From an uncultured Oscillospiraceae bacterium (lineage in GTDB: Bacteria; Bacillota; Clostridia; Oscillospirales; Acutalibacteraceae), in contig URQB01000008.1 in the NCBI GenBank assembly GCA_900549825.1, positions 45,847-109,846 on the forward strand: a stretch of 64,000 nucleotides of DNA, read 5' to 3'. The notes under the pieces are model-generated. The model was not told the DNA's origin and ran no database searches. It was given only the letters and a program-made list of their open reading frames with translations. Shown here piece after piece: positions 7,627 through 15,673 of this stretch. A program made the position numbers and the translations under genes. How positions within the stretch are numbered: position 1 is the stretch's first letter; each line of letters begins with the position of its first letter.

Positions 7627-8087
7627 TTCCCGCCCCTCCCACGGCTGAAATCGGAGACGGAATATTGCAGGACATAGCCGTAATACTCGGGCGTGGGTTC
7701 ATAGAGCTGCATGCCCTCCCACTGCAGGCGGCCAATGCCGAAATCCGTGCTGCCATTCAGAAGCCGGTCTGTTTCCGCTGCCAGCCTGTCCGCGCGCGTC
7801 TCATAGGCATCGCCGGAAAAGAGGCCCTTATGGCAGCAGATCCAGATGTAGATCTGGCTGGTGCGGATGGTCGCTGTCCCGCTTTTTGCCGTTACAACAT
7901 CGACACTGATGCAGCAGTCGGGTTCCTGTGTGGGAAACTGGATAAAACGGTAGGGGAAGATATGCTGTCTTGCCGTTTCTGGAGCAGCGGGTTCGCCGTC
8001 CTTTGTCAGAGCCTCTGCAACGGCGGGAGAGGAAAGCAGCCGGTCGATGATTTTTTGTTTATATTGGGTGCGTTGAGTGAGAATCAA
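7623..8087 (-). CDS. Phage tail completion/terminator-like protein (154 aa)
   Basis: The TTG start at 8087 lies 9 bases after GGCGGTG. The size, mixed alpha/beta composition and location as first gene of the tail block resemble the small proteins that cap the head-proximal end of the tail (minor capsid/tail terminator type). This is the first gene after the terminator that ends the RNA polymerase operon. Confidence 0.45.
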   Translation of the reverse strand: MILTQRTQYKQKIIDRLLSSPAVAEALTKDGEPAAPETARQHIFPYRFIQFPTQEPDCCISVDVVTAKSGTATIRTSQIYIWICCHKGLFSGDAYETRADRLAAETDRLLNGSTDFGIGRLQWEGMQLYEPTPEYYGYVLQYSVSDFSRGRGGK

Positions 8088-8191
8088 AGGGTATTCACCG
8101 CCTTTTATTAAGAATGAAGAAGCGATTTGGAGAAGGAAGCGTGATTTGCGCCCTTCCTTCTACCACAATAGAATTTGTATCAAAATAAGAA
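8088..8191 (-). promoter_or_regulatory. Leader of the tail operon: candidate site for the dedicated RNA polymerase
   Basis: This gap lies between the strong terminator of the polymerase operon and the first tail gene. I find no TTGACA/TATAAT-type pair on the minus strand here, although other transcription units in this element have one. It holds a hairpin of GAAGGAAG with CTTCCTTC (about 8131-8161). The tail genes must start transcription here or be read through the terminator. Confidence 0.4.
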
Positions 8192-8234
8192 CAGGCCCCG
8201 GAAAACCCTGCAGCTGTGCGGGTTCCGGGGCCTG
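8180..8234 (-). terminator. Strong terminator ending the RNA polymerase operon
   Basis: CAGGCCCCGGAA and TTCCGGGGCCTG pair, extended by CCC/GGG, followed on the minus strand by TTCTTATTTTG. It divides the polymerase operon from the tail operon. Confidence 0.8.
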
Positions 8235-8251
8235 TTCCGATGTGCTCTGAA

Positions 8252-9001
8252 TCAAAAGGCGGCGGCAGCATGGTAGCGGGCGAGCGTCTTTTTCAGGTTC
8301 ATTTGCGCCCGGCAGTCCGGGCAGTATTTCTGATTGTTGGTTTTGGGCTTGAGGAGCTTGCCGCAGCAGGCGCAGTGGATTAACCGCTCGCCTTGCAGAG
8401 CAAGATAAAAGAGCCCCGGCTCCCGGAAATCATCCAGCTCGCAGGCCGTTTCCGAATCCGGGCAGAAGAATAATACGCGGATATGGAGATTATCTACGCT
8501 TCGGCTGAATTCAATCATCCCTTTTTCGCGCAAGAGGTGCAGCATTGCGGCTCTCTTTTCCTTCTCAGCCTGCACGTGAGCCATGCGGAAAACCGCACTC
8601 CATTTCTGCGTGACCCAGCCCTCATTGGCGGGATTGACAAGCTTCGCGTATTTGGCAAGGCACAGCAGCGTAAAGCAGAGCCGTTCGAGCGGCCTGCTCC
8701 CGAGCGTTTTGATCGTGGTGAGCTCTGCCTGGGTGATTTCGACCTGATCGGCCTGCAAAAGGGGGCGGGCGTCGGCACGGGCGGAGATCCGGCTGATTGC
8801 CGCATCCCACTGAACAGCGTTATAATCCGCATAATGCTCCTGCATAAATTGATGGAGCGTTTCTTCGATCTGCGGCTTTTCGTAGCCCTCCTGGCAGAGA
8901 TATCTGGAAATACAGCCGAGGGTCTGTGCCGGCTTTTTGCCAATGGTACCGCAGGCGATCGCCTGCTGCGCAAAAGTACGCTCATTGAGAATCAGTTCCA
9001 T
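8252..9001 (-). CDS. Zinc-finger, winged-helix-like partner of the RNA polymerase (249 aa)
   Basis: The gene overlaps the end of the 937-aa polymerase gene by 10 bases, so the products are likely made together. Residues about 130-180 look like a winged helix (AAMLHLLREKGMIEFSR). A C-terminal zinc finger uses Cys210/Cys213 and Cys227/Cys230, followed by a basic tail (LKKTLARYH). I recognise no named family, but a DNA-binding role is supported. By position it is a candidate promoter-recognition or elongation factor for the polymerase. Confidence 0.6.
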   Translation of the reverse strand: MELILNERTFAQQAIACGTIGKKPAQTLGCISRYLCQEGYEKPQIEETLHQFMQEHYADYNAVQWDAAISRISARADARPLLQADQVEITQAELTTIKTLGSRPLERLCFTLLCLAKYAKLVNPANEGWVTQKWSAVFRMAHVQAEKEKRAAMLHLLREKGMIEFSRSVDNLHIRVLFFCPDSETACELDDFREPGLFYLALQGERLIHCACCGKLLKPKTNNQKYCPDCRAQMNLKKTLARYHAAAAF

Positions 9002-11805
9002 TGCTCATCATCCTTTCCATTTATGCTTGCAAGCTTCTGTTCCTTGAGGGAGAATCGCTGCCCGTGGTAATAGAGATCGCCCGATGCGTCCGGGACGGGA
9101 TAGCGGATGATGCCGCCGTTTTTCTCCAGCAGGTTTTGGAGGATCACATGCCCGCATAGGTCCCAGACAAATTGTTTGGAACGGCTGCCCCGATAGCACA
9201 GGTCGATGAGGATATCGCACAGCTCTTTTTCGTTGGGGCATGCGGCCGCGCTCTCCCGCCGGAACTGGTCGAGCAGCATCTCCCGCGCATTGGCGGCGTC
9301 CTCCTCCCGCAGATAGGCGCGGGCGGAGCGGCTTTTGAACTGCTGCACCTCCTGCGTATAGGCTTCATAAATTGCCGCCACGGCTTTTTTGCGGCTGTCA
9401 CTGCAATATACGCCGCTTTTGAGCAGGTTGGGGTCAAAAGAGGTTCGGTTTGGCCAGCGTTTTAGAAGATCGTCGAATTCCGCTTCCATACGCCAGCAAA
9501 GCCGGTTGAGTAGGCATGGGGCAGTCCCAAGCGGCATGCGGCATTCATATTCCGCTAAAAACAAGGTTTCCTCCGGTGTGCGGCTCGCCTTTTTGCGCAG
9601 CTCAGGCAGGGGAATGCCGAATTCCATCAAGCTCTTTATATTTGCGTTTTCCACGTAAGTACGGTACCGCTTGCGTTCCTGCGGATAAAGGTAGCACATA
9701 AAATATGGCTTTTTGTCCGCCAGCAGTTTTTGCTGCTGTTCCTTGTGCCGTACCTGCTCCGGCGAATCGGTTTGGGAAATCCGGAGGGAAGAGGGGCTGT
9801 ACCACTCCTTCGGCATCGGCTTCGCCAGGATGCCTTTTGCCTTGTCGATGGAATTCTGCTGGAAGAGCTGGCCGCATTTGATGCGGTAATCAAGGATTTT
9901 ATATGCCTCGCTGCCGGGAGCAAAGCGGGCCTGCACCTCAAACATGGAGGTGATGCGGTTGGTCATTGCGCCGATCTCATCGCCAAAGCTGTTGATATTC
10001 GACTGAATGAGATCCTCCTGTGTGACTTGCTTTTTCTCTGCCCGCCGCTGGACACAGAGAATAGCGGGTTCCTCCCGCGTGTTTTCCACGAGGATCGGAT
10101 TATCGGTCAGCAGGCAGCTGTCCGAATCCTTGTCCAGCCCGTTCAACGCGTGCGCGGCAGTATCCCAGGCGTTGAAGACCGTCACGGTTGTCAGATAGCG
10201 GTACCAATCCTGCATCTGAGGCGTATCCCGCATGCGCAGCAGGCGGATGTTGTTGTGGCAGGTCATAGGTGCACGGAAGCAGGCGACGCGCTCCGCTTTT
10301 TGATCGTTCCAGTATCGGTTATAAGCCTCTCCCGCGCGCAGCAGACCGGTGACCGGGAGTCCGAATATGCTTTGGCACAGCGCATAGGGATCTCCGCTGA
10401 CAATGGAAAAATTGCCATGGACGCGGATCACACCGATCTTTGCCGCCTCGATCCGCTTTGTAATCATCTGCCGGATTTTTGCCTGGATAAAGGGATCGCC
10501 GATCACGCGTGCATCCGCCATCAGGGCGTTGGCAAAGTTCATTCCGCCGCGCAGGGCGTTTGATTCGTTCAGTGCCGTTCCCTTCAAGAAGAGCAGGCTT
10601 TTGCGCCAGTCCCCCCCGAGCACATCGGTAATTTCATCGATGGTAGGCCGGATGAGTGCTTCGAGCTGCTCATCCGTGAGCCGGTAGCTCTGGAGGAACT
10701 GATAGTTCAGGTTCCGTTCGCTTTCGAGCTTCTGCGGGCATGATTTTGTCACGCTGAAGGAATAGTGATTTTTGCGGCAGTTGTCCAGATAGTCCGCACA
10801 GCTTTTGTAGCAGTTCCAGAGCTTGAGCATGGAGGTTGTGAGGATGATGTCGGCCTCGCGGATATCCCGCATGTCGCCCCATGCGTCTCGCACAAGATGG
10901 TTCTTCGCGATCCGCTGTGCAAAAGCATGAAAGTCAAAGCAGAAGAGCATTCCCTTGCACCATGCGTTACGAATGCAAAAGCCGCTCAAAATCCCCTCTC
11001 CTCCAAGCTCTGTATTCCATTGCCTGCTGAGCGCGGGAGAGATCAGGCCGTAGCCGTCGCTGTCGATCAGCTCAACCGGGGCGTTTCGTTCCGGCTGCAT
11101 AGTGGGCTCCCCCGGGGGTTGATCGTCAATCCGGATGATATCGGCATGAAAGCGGGTGATACAGTCATCCACCACCAGAATACCGCGCGGGCTGGAGACC
11201 GGCGTGCTGCCGCTGCATGCGAGCGCACGGTAAGCCTCCAGCTTTGCCGGAACGAGCGGGACGGACCGGTCGCGCCCATTGTCGAGCCGCTCGAGCAGCG
11301 CGGGGAAAAGCGATTGATTGACATAGACAATTGTGGAGGTTTTGACGCCGCCGTTCGTGCCGAGCAGCCGGACAAAGGGGATGCCATTGACAATAAATCC
11401 TCTGTTTGCCCGGCGGTAGTCGGAAACGGAATCCATGATGAGACACAGGTAATCCGGCTGAAACTGGAGCCGGTCAAGCTGATCATAGGCCGCTTTGATT
11501 TCGCGGCGGACGGAGGGGGAAGAGGGCGCCTGGCGGAGCGTGCGCAGCTTTGCTTTCAGCGCGTGGATTTGATCGGTCCGGTTTTCTACGCCTTTGATTT
11601 CATCAATGAAGCGCAGCAGCGTGCTGCCGGCAAGCGCGACGAGCTCCCCGTTGCGCCTGGCCTCCTCAGGCGTCAGAGAGAGCGACCACCCGGCCTTTTT
11701 CAGGCGCTGGGTATGCAGCTTGAAGACAAAGCGCTGATAGTTTTTGATCCGTGCGATGATGACCACCCTTTCTTTCAAAGCGCAAACGACATCTCTCAAG
11801 CTCAA
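8992..11805 (-). CDS. Single-chain two-barrel RNA polymerase (YonO/RdRP superfamily), 937 aa
   Basis: Predicted nucleotidyl-transferring RNA polymerase. Barrel 1 (about 244-330) has SDGYGLIS (249-256) then FCIRN...KGML with conserved Lys284, as in the first double-psi barrel of cellular RdRPs. Barrel 2 (about 490-575) has an Arg-x-Pro (Arg511-Pro513) followed by NNIRLL, and the metal-binding triad DKDSD (Asp558, Asp560, Asp562) in the context LNGLDKDSD. This matches the DxDxD loop of multisubunit RNAP beta-prime (DFDGD), YonO and crAss-like phage RNAP. The remaining 360 C-terminal residues are helical. The TTG start overlaps the stop of the 151-aa gene (TTGA); an internal GTG near residue 14 is an alternative. 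It lies between a consensus promoter and the tail operon and probably transcribes the latter. The superfamily call is firm from motifs; template (DNA or RNA) is unknown. Confidence 0.82.
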   Translation of the reverse strand: MSLRDVVCALKERVVIIARIKNYQRFVFKLHTQRLKKAGWSLSLTPEEARRNGELVALAGSTLLRFIDEIKGVENRTDQIHALKAKLRTLRQAPSSPSVRREIKAAYDQLDRLQFQPDYLCLIMDSVSDYRRANRGFIVNGIPFVRLLGTNGGVKTSTIVYVNQSLFPALLERLDNGRDRSVPLVPAKLEAYRALACSGSTPVSSPRGILVVDDCITRFHADIIRIDDQPPGEPTMQPERNAPVELIDSDGYGLISPALSRQWNTELGGEGILSGFCIRNAWCKGMLFCFDFHAFAQRIAKNHLVRDAWGDMRDIREADIILTTSMLKLWNCYKSCADYLDNCRKNHYSFSVTKSCPQKLESERNLNYQFLQSYRLTDEQLEALIRPTIDEITDVLGGDWRKSLLFLKGTALNESNALRGGMNFANALMADARVIGDPFIQAKIRQMITKRIEAAKIGVIRVHGNFSIVSGDPYALCQSIFGLPVTGLLRAGEAYNRYWNDQKAERVACFRAPMTCHNNIRLLRMRDTPQMQDWYRYLTTVTVFNAWDTAAHALNGLDKDSDSCLLTDNPILVENTREEPAILCVQRRAEKKQVTQEDLIQSNINSFGDEIGAMTNRITSMFEVQARFAPGSEAYKILDYRIKCGQLFQQNSIDKAKGILAKPMPKEWYSPSSLRISQTDSPEQVRHKEQQQKLLADKKPYFMCYLYPQERKRYRTYVENANIKSLMEFGIPLPELRKKASRTPEETLFLAEYECRMPLGTAPCLLNRLCWRMEAEFDDLLKRWPNRTSFDPNLLKSGVYCSDSRKKAVAAIYEAYTQEVQQFKSRSARAYLREEDAANAREMLLDQFRRESAAACPNEKELCDILIDLCYRGSRSKQFVWDLCGHVILQNLLEKNGGIIRYPVPDASGDLYYHGQRFSLKEQKLASINGKDDEQWN

Positions 11806-12257
11806 AATCCGGAAGGCAAGCCGGTCTCGACGAAATGGCCTTCACTGCGGAGAATATACTCATAGAGATGCATGGCACTGACCTGCGGTGAGTCATCCTG
11901 CAGGATCAGATCCGCCTGCGATTCCCAGCCGCGGAAGGCATAGAGGTCGTATACGATATGCCGCAGGGCGATGGGAAACGGGATGCCTGCCTCATGCAGC
12001 TTTTTCTCCCGTTCGTAGGCCGTTTTCCGCAGGTAGATTAGCCGGTAAGGCCCCAGGCCTCGGGGCGGAAAGCAACGGAGAGAAGCAAGCGCAGCGGGAT
12101 TGATGCGCCAGACCCCTGGCTTTCCCTCGCCGCCGTCCGAATGACCGCCGGCATAAATGGCAGGGCTCGCCTGCAGTCGGTATATGTCCCTCAGCAGGCA
12201 GAGCGTTTCATGGACGCCGCTGCCCGCCTGCCCGGAGACCAGATAAAGAAACTGCAT
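11802..12257 (-). CDS. P-loop-like small protein, first gene of the polymerase operon (151 aa)
   Basis: Begins with a beta-strand and a glycine-rich loop (YLVSGQAGSGVHET) that resembles a Walker A P-loop of nucleotide kinases, but the GK[ST] is replaced by GVHE, so nucleotide hydrolysis is doubtful. Later strands (YRLIYLRKTAYERE) recall guanylate-kinase-like folds. The ATG follows a strong AGGAGG. It overlaps the polymerase start by four bases. Function unknown; possibly a polymerase cofactor or regulator. Confidence 0.55.
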   Translation of the reverse strand: MQFLYLVSGQAGSGVHETLCLLRDIYRLQASPAIYAGGHSDGGEGKPGVWRINPAALASLRCFPPRGLGPYRLIYLRKTAYEREKKLHEAGIPFPIALRHIVYDLYAFRGWESQADLILQDDSPQVSAMHLYEYILRSEGHFVETGLPSGF

Positions 12258-12278
12258 TCCATTTCCTCCTTTTCAATG

Positions 12279-12303
12279 AAAAAGGCCGCCTAACGCAGGC
12301 GGC
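12279..12303 (-). terminator. Attenuator-like terminator in the leader of the polymerase operon
   Basis: GCCGCCT and AGGCGGC pair and are followed on the minus strand by TTTTTC. It lies between the operon promoter (12357-12385) and the first start codon (12257), so it must be read through for expression. Confidence 0.7.
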
Positions 12304-12356
12304 AAAAATCAGATGGTTCGCAATGTGAAAACGGTGGGAACATTTGTTCTGTTTTT

Positions 12357-12385
12357 ATTATACTGTATTTTTCCCTGCCTGTCAA
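12357..12385 (-). promoter_or_regulatory. Perfect sigma-A promoter of the polymerase operon
   Basis: On the minus strand TTGACA (12385-12380), a 17-bp spacer and TATAAT (12362-12357). Host RNA polymerase would therefore make the phage-type polymerase. The leader is about 95 bases long. Confidence 0.85.
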
Positions 12386-12399
12386 CTCCGGGAGAAGGC

Positions 12400-12445
12400 A
12401 AAAAAATACGCGCCGCAAAAGGGAAAAGCCCCTTTCAAAGGCGCG
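12400..12445 (-). terminator. Terminator of the winged-helix regulator gene
   Basis: CGCGCC/GGCGCG outer stem with an inner AAAGGG/CCCTTT stem, then TATTTTTTT on the minus strand; it lies 30 bases after the regulator's stop codon. Confidence 0.75.
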
Positions 12446-12473
12446 TTGGAGATATCCAATTTATATCGTAATA

Positions 12474-13082
12474 TCACGCGTCAGCCGGTTGGTTCATGGC
12501 TCCCCCGGCGGAGCCGTCCTGTGCCGCAGTGATTTCCAGCAGATGCGCGAGCAGGAACCGCTGCGCTTTTTCATGATACAGGTTCAGCAGGAAGGGGACG
12601 CCTGCACGGCTGACGCGCTCCTCGCTCGTGATGCCGATCGACTGGCCGAGGGGAGAGGCCACACGCATGCGCTTATTCTGTGCGCGCGTGATTTCCTTGA
12701 GATACCCTTCCTCCACCAGCCAGTTGGTAACGGTGACCGGCGAGAGGGGGCGGACGGCCTGTGTGTCGATGCAGGCATTTATGTTGGCTGTAAAAGCGCG
12801 GATCGGGATCGGCGTTTCCGACACGGCAACCCGCGCGAGCGCTTCCTCAGCGATAGAAAAGGGCGCCTTGCCCGTGTGGTGCGACACAATCCTGCCTCCG
12901 TTTGCGATTACCTGGCCGAGGATACCGGAGACGTATTCAAAGCATTTTTGCAGGCGCGCCGCAGCCAGCGGGTCGTCCCGTTCAAGCGGCGTATCCGTGA
13001 TCGGGTCAATGCCGCGGGAGAGCTTGTCCAGATATTGCTTTGCGCGCTGCATGGTTTCGAGCTGCGTCATGGTGCTGACCAT
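12474..13082 (-). CDS. Winged-helix-like protein, possible element regulator (202 aa)
   Basis: The N-terminal half is helical (RAKQYLDKLSRGIDPIT...). The second half has a helix-turn-helix candidate at about 117-137 (LSPVTVTNWLVEEGYL) followed by a basic stretch (RAQNKRMRV). It is the rightmost gene of the accessory region, with its own promoter and terminator; an inverted repeat overlaps its transcription start, suggesting autoregulation. An ATG 12 bases downstream (13070) has better spacing from GGAAAGG. No named family recognised. Confidence 0.55.
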   Translation of the reverse strand: MVSTMTQLETMQRAKQYLDKLSRGIDPITDTPLERDDPLAAARLQKCFEYVSGILGQVIANGGRIVSHHTGKAPFSIAEEALARVAVSETPIPIRAFTANINACIDTQAVRPLSPVTVTNWLVEEGYLKEITRAQNKRMRVASPLGQSIGITSEERVSRAGVPFLLNLYHEKAQRFLLAHLLEITAAQDGSAGGAMNQPADA

Positions 13083-13153
13083 CCTTTCCGTAAAAGAATG
13101 AATTCTAGAAGGAACCAGGATATCTTTGCTGATATTTCCATAGGATGTAATAT

Positions 13154-13206
13154 ATAAGAAACCAGATTCTTATGATTATGATATACCAAACCACATTTTT
13201 TGACAA
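13154..13206 (-). promoter_or_regulatory. Promoter and inverted-repeat operator of the 202-aa regulator
   Basis: Minus-strand TTGTCA (13206-13201), 17 bp, TATCAT (13183-13178). ATAAGAA-n6-TTCTTAT (13154-13173) lies over the expected start point, a typical repressor position. Confidence 0.6.
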
Positions 13207-13332
13207 GAACCGAGTGCCGCTGTTTGGAAAAATCGCCATGTGCGTATGCCCTGTGTGAGAACCGGATGATGCGCGCATCCAAAAATGAAGCCTTGCAGAT
13301 TGTAAACCCACCCGGCATTTCCGCTTTTTCTC

Positions 13333-13361
13333 TTTACACGGCGCGCCGAATGCAGTAAAAT
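13333..13361 (+). promoter_or_regulatory. Promoter of the pyrH operon
   Basis: TTTACA, 17 bp, TAAAAT, about 45 bases before the pyrH start. Confidence 0.6.
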
Positions 13362-13405
13362 AGCTGTGATAAGAATCCCTCAAATTGAATATCGGAGGTT
13401 TTATG

Positions 13406-14116
13406 ATGCAGCCAGTATATAAGCGCATCCTATTGAAGCTCAGCGGCGAAGTGCTTGCGGGCCCGCAGGGGCACGGCATTGATTTTGACACGGTGCAGCA
13501 TATCTGCAGAGCTGTGAAGGAATGCTCCGACATGGGCGTCGAGATCGGTCTGGTGGTCGGCGGCGGCAACTTCTGGCGCGGCCGTTCCAGCGGCGAGATG
13601 GACCGCACGCGCGCGGACCATATGGGCATGCTGGCCACGGTGATGAATTCTCTCGCTCTTGCGGATGCTTTGGAGCAGCTTGATGTGCCCGTACGGGTGC
13701 AGACGGCGATCGCGATGCAGCAGATTGCCGAGCCTTATATCCGCAACCGTGCCATCCGCCATCTGGAAAAGGGCAGGGTCGTCATTTTCGGCTGCGGCAC
13801 AGGCAACCCGTTTTTCACGACGGACACGGCTGCCGCCCTGCGCGCCGCGGAGATCGATGCGGATATCATTTTCAAGGCGACGAATGTCGACGGTGTGTAT
13901 GACCGCGATCCCAACAAGTTTGAAGATGCGGTCAAGTTCGACACGCTCTCCCATTTCGACATCCTGCAGAAGGATCTCAACGTGATGGACAGTACGGCGG
14001 CTTCCCTCTGCAAGGATAACAACATCCCCATTCTGGTATTCAATTTAGACAATCCCGGCAATATCGTCGATGCGGTGCTGGGCAAAAATATCGGTACAAT
14101 CGTGAAGGAGGACTAA
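13406..14116 (+). CDS. pyrH: UMP kinase (236 aa)
   Basis: Phosphorylates UMP to UDP with ATP, feeding pyrimidine nucleotide and cell-wall precursor synthesis; cytoplasmic hexamer. LKLSGE at the N-terminus, GGGNFWRG and the C-terminal TNVDGVYDRDP segment are diagnostic of bacterial UMP kinase of the amino-acid-kinase fold. ATG 13406 is seven bases from GGAGG and preferred over 13403. The following frr starts six bases after its stop, the usual Firmicutes arrangement. Confidence 0.95.
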   Translation: MQPVYKRILLKLSGEVLAGPQGHGIDFDTVQHICRAVKECSDMGVEIGLVVGGGNFWRGRSSGEMDRTRADHMGMLATVMNSLALADALEQLDVPVRVQTAIAMQQIAEPYIRNRAIRHLEKGRVVIFGCGTGNPFFTTDTAAALRAAEIDADIIFKATNVDGVYDRDPNKFEDAVKFDTLSHFDILQKDLNVMDSTAASLCKDNNIPILVFNLDNPGNIVDAVLGKNIGTIVKED

Positions 14117-14121
14117 CCCCC

Positions 14122-14682
14122 ATGGAGATGAAGCAGGTATACGAGAATGCAAATGAGCGCATGAATAAGACGATCCGCGCCCTGAACAGCGAATACGATT
14201 CCATCCGCGCCGGGCGCGCGAACGCCTCCGTGCTCGATAAGATTCAGGTGGATTACTACGGCGTACCCACCCCGATCAACCAGATGGCGGCGGTGTCTGT
14301 GGCGGAAGCACGGATTTTGACGATCCAGCCCTGGGATGCGTCCACCCTGCATGTGATTGAGAAGGCGATTCAAACCTCCGATCTCGGCATCAATCCTCAG
14401 AACGACGGCCGTGTGCTGCGCCTGATCTTCCCGCCGCTGACGGAGGATCACCGCAAGGAGCTTGTCAAAACCGTCGGCAAGACTGCGGAAGAGGCAAAGG
14501 TTGCGATTCGTTCCATTCGCCGCGACTGCATCGAAAAGCTCAAGGCGATGAAGAAGAGCTCCGAAATCACTGAGGACGACCTCAAGGACGGCGAGAATGA
14601 GCTGCAGAAGATCACGGACAAGTTCATCCAGGAAATTAATTCAATCGCGGATAAAAAAGAAAAGGAAATCATGGAAATCTGA
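14122..14682 (+). CDS. frr: Ribosome recycling factor (186 aa)
   Basis: Splits post-termination ribosomes together with EF-G. Full length, with the conserved SIRAGRANAS and the C-terminal DDLKDGENELQKITDKF motif. The start follows AAGGAGG. Next to pyrH as in most bacteria. Confidence 0.96.
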   Translation: MEMKQVYENANERMNKTIRALNSEYDSIRAGRANASVLDKIQVDYYGVPTPINQMAAVSVAEARILTIQPWDASTLHVIEKAIQTSDLGINPQNDGRVLRLIFPPLTEDHRKELVKTVGKTAEEAKVAIRSIRRDCIEKLKAMKKSSEITEDDLKDGENELQKITDKFIQEINSIADKKEKEIMEI

Positions 14683-14869
14683 TCAAAAGGAACGTCGGCG
14701 GTTTATCTGCGCCAGCGTTCGTGTGATTGTCATTCTGAGGGGAGAGGCGGCAACCGCCTGCTGTGGGCAGTTGCATGCCGCCTTTCCCCACAGGATGGCA
14801 TTTTACTATCGTTTTTAGAAGCTGGAAAATATTGTCCGCAAGGAGCGCGGACGGAAAGGCGGTGGAGGG

Positions 14870-15595
14870 ATGCCTGCCATCAATCGGGAACACCTCCCCC
14901 AGCATGTGGGGATCATTATGGACGGCAACGGCCGCTGGGCGAAGCAGCGCGGCCTCAAGCGTACGGAGGGGCATAAGGAGGGCGCCCGCGTTTTTCGCCG
15001 AATTTGTGAATATGCCAATGATATCGGCATTCGCTTTATCACCTTTTACGCTTTTTCCACGGAAAACTGGGCCCGACCGCCGGAGGAGGTCTCCGCGATT
15101 ATGGAGCTTTTGCGGGAGTATCTGTTTGAAGCGGAGGACCGGAAAAAGGAAAACGAGGCGCGCGGCATGCGTATCCGCTTTATCGGCAGTCAGGAGGGGC
15201 TGCCGGCAGATATCATCGGCCTGATGAATCAGGCGCAGGAGGAAAGCCTGTCGGCGACGAAGACGATTGTCAACATCGCCGTCAATTACGGCGGCAGGCA
15301 GGAAATCCTGCACAGTGTCCGGCATCTGGCGCAGCAGGTGGCGGCAGGGGAAAGGAAGCCGGAGGAGATTACGCTTGAGGAGATCGGAAACGGCCTTTAT
15401 ACCGCCGGGCAGCCAGACCCGGATCTGATCATCCGCCCGAGCGGGGAATACCGGCTCTCGAATTTTCTGATCTGGCAGGCGGCTTACGCGGAATTCTGGT
15501 TTTCCGACGTGCTGTGGCCGGATTTTAAAGAGTCTGATTTTGACCGGGCTCTGGAGAGCTATCAGAAGCGGAACCGCCGGTTTGGCGGAATCTGA
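14870..15595 (+). CDS. uppS: Undecaprenyl diphosphate synthase (241 aa)
   Basis: Cis-prenyltransferase that makes the C55 lipid carrier for peptidoglycan from farnesyl- and isopentenyl diphosphate. The HVGIIMDGNGRWAKQRGL signature with catalytic Asp, and RPSGEYRLSNFLIWQ near the C-terminus, are diagnostic. A 187-bp gap after frr contains no gene I can support. It is followed by cdsA and isoprenoid gene dxr, linking lipid carrier synthesis with its precursors. Confidence 0.95.
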   Translation: MPAINREHLPQHVGIIMDGNGRWAKQRGLKRTEGHKEGARVFRRICEYANDIGIRFITFYAFSTENWARPPEEVSAIMELLREYLFEAEDRKKENEARGMRIRFIGSQEGLPADIIGLMNQAQEESLSATKTIVNIAVNYGGRQEILHSVRHLAQQVAAGERKPEEITLEEIGNGLYTAGQPDPDLIIRPSGEYRLSNFLIWQAAYAEFWFSDVLWPDFKESDFDRALESYQKRNRRFGGI

Positions 15596-15673
15596 ACAAC
15601 TCCAGCGCATATGAAGGGATGAGCGTTCCCTTTTCGCAACAAAGCCTTATAAACGAAAGGCATGTGATCTGTA

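Noticed and set aside
7086..8111. 341-aa plus-strand open frame
   Set aside because: Arg/Ala-rich shadow of two overlapping minus-strand tail genes with good starts.
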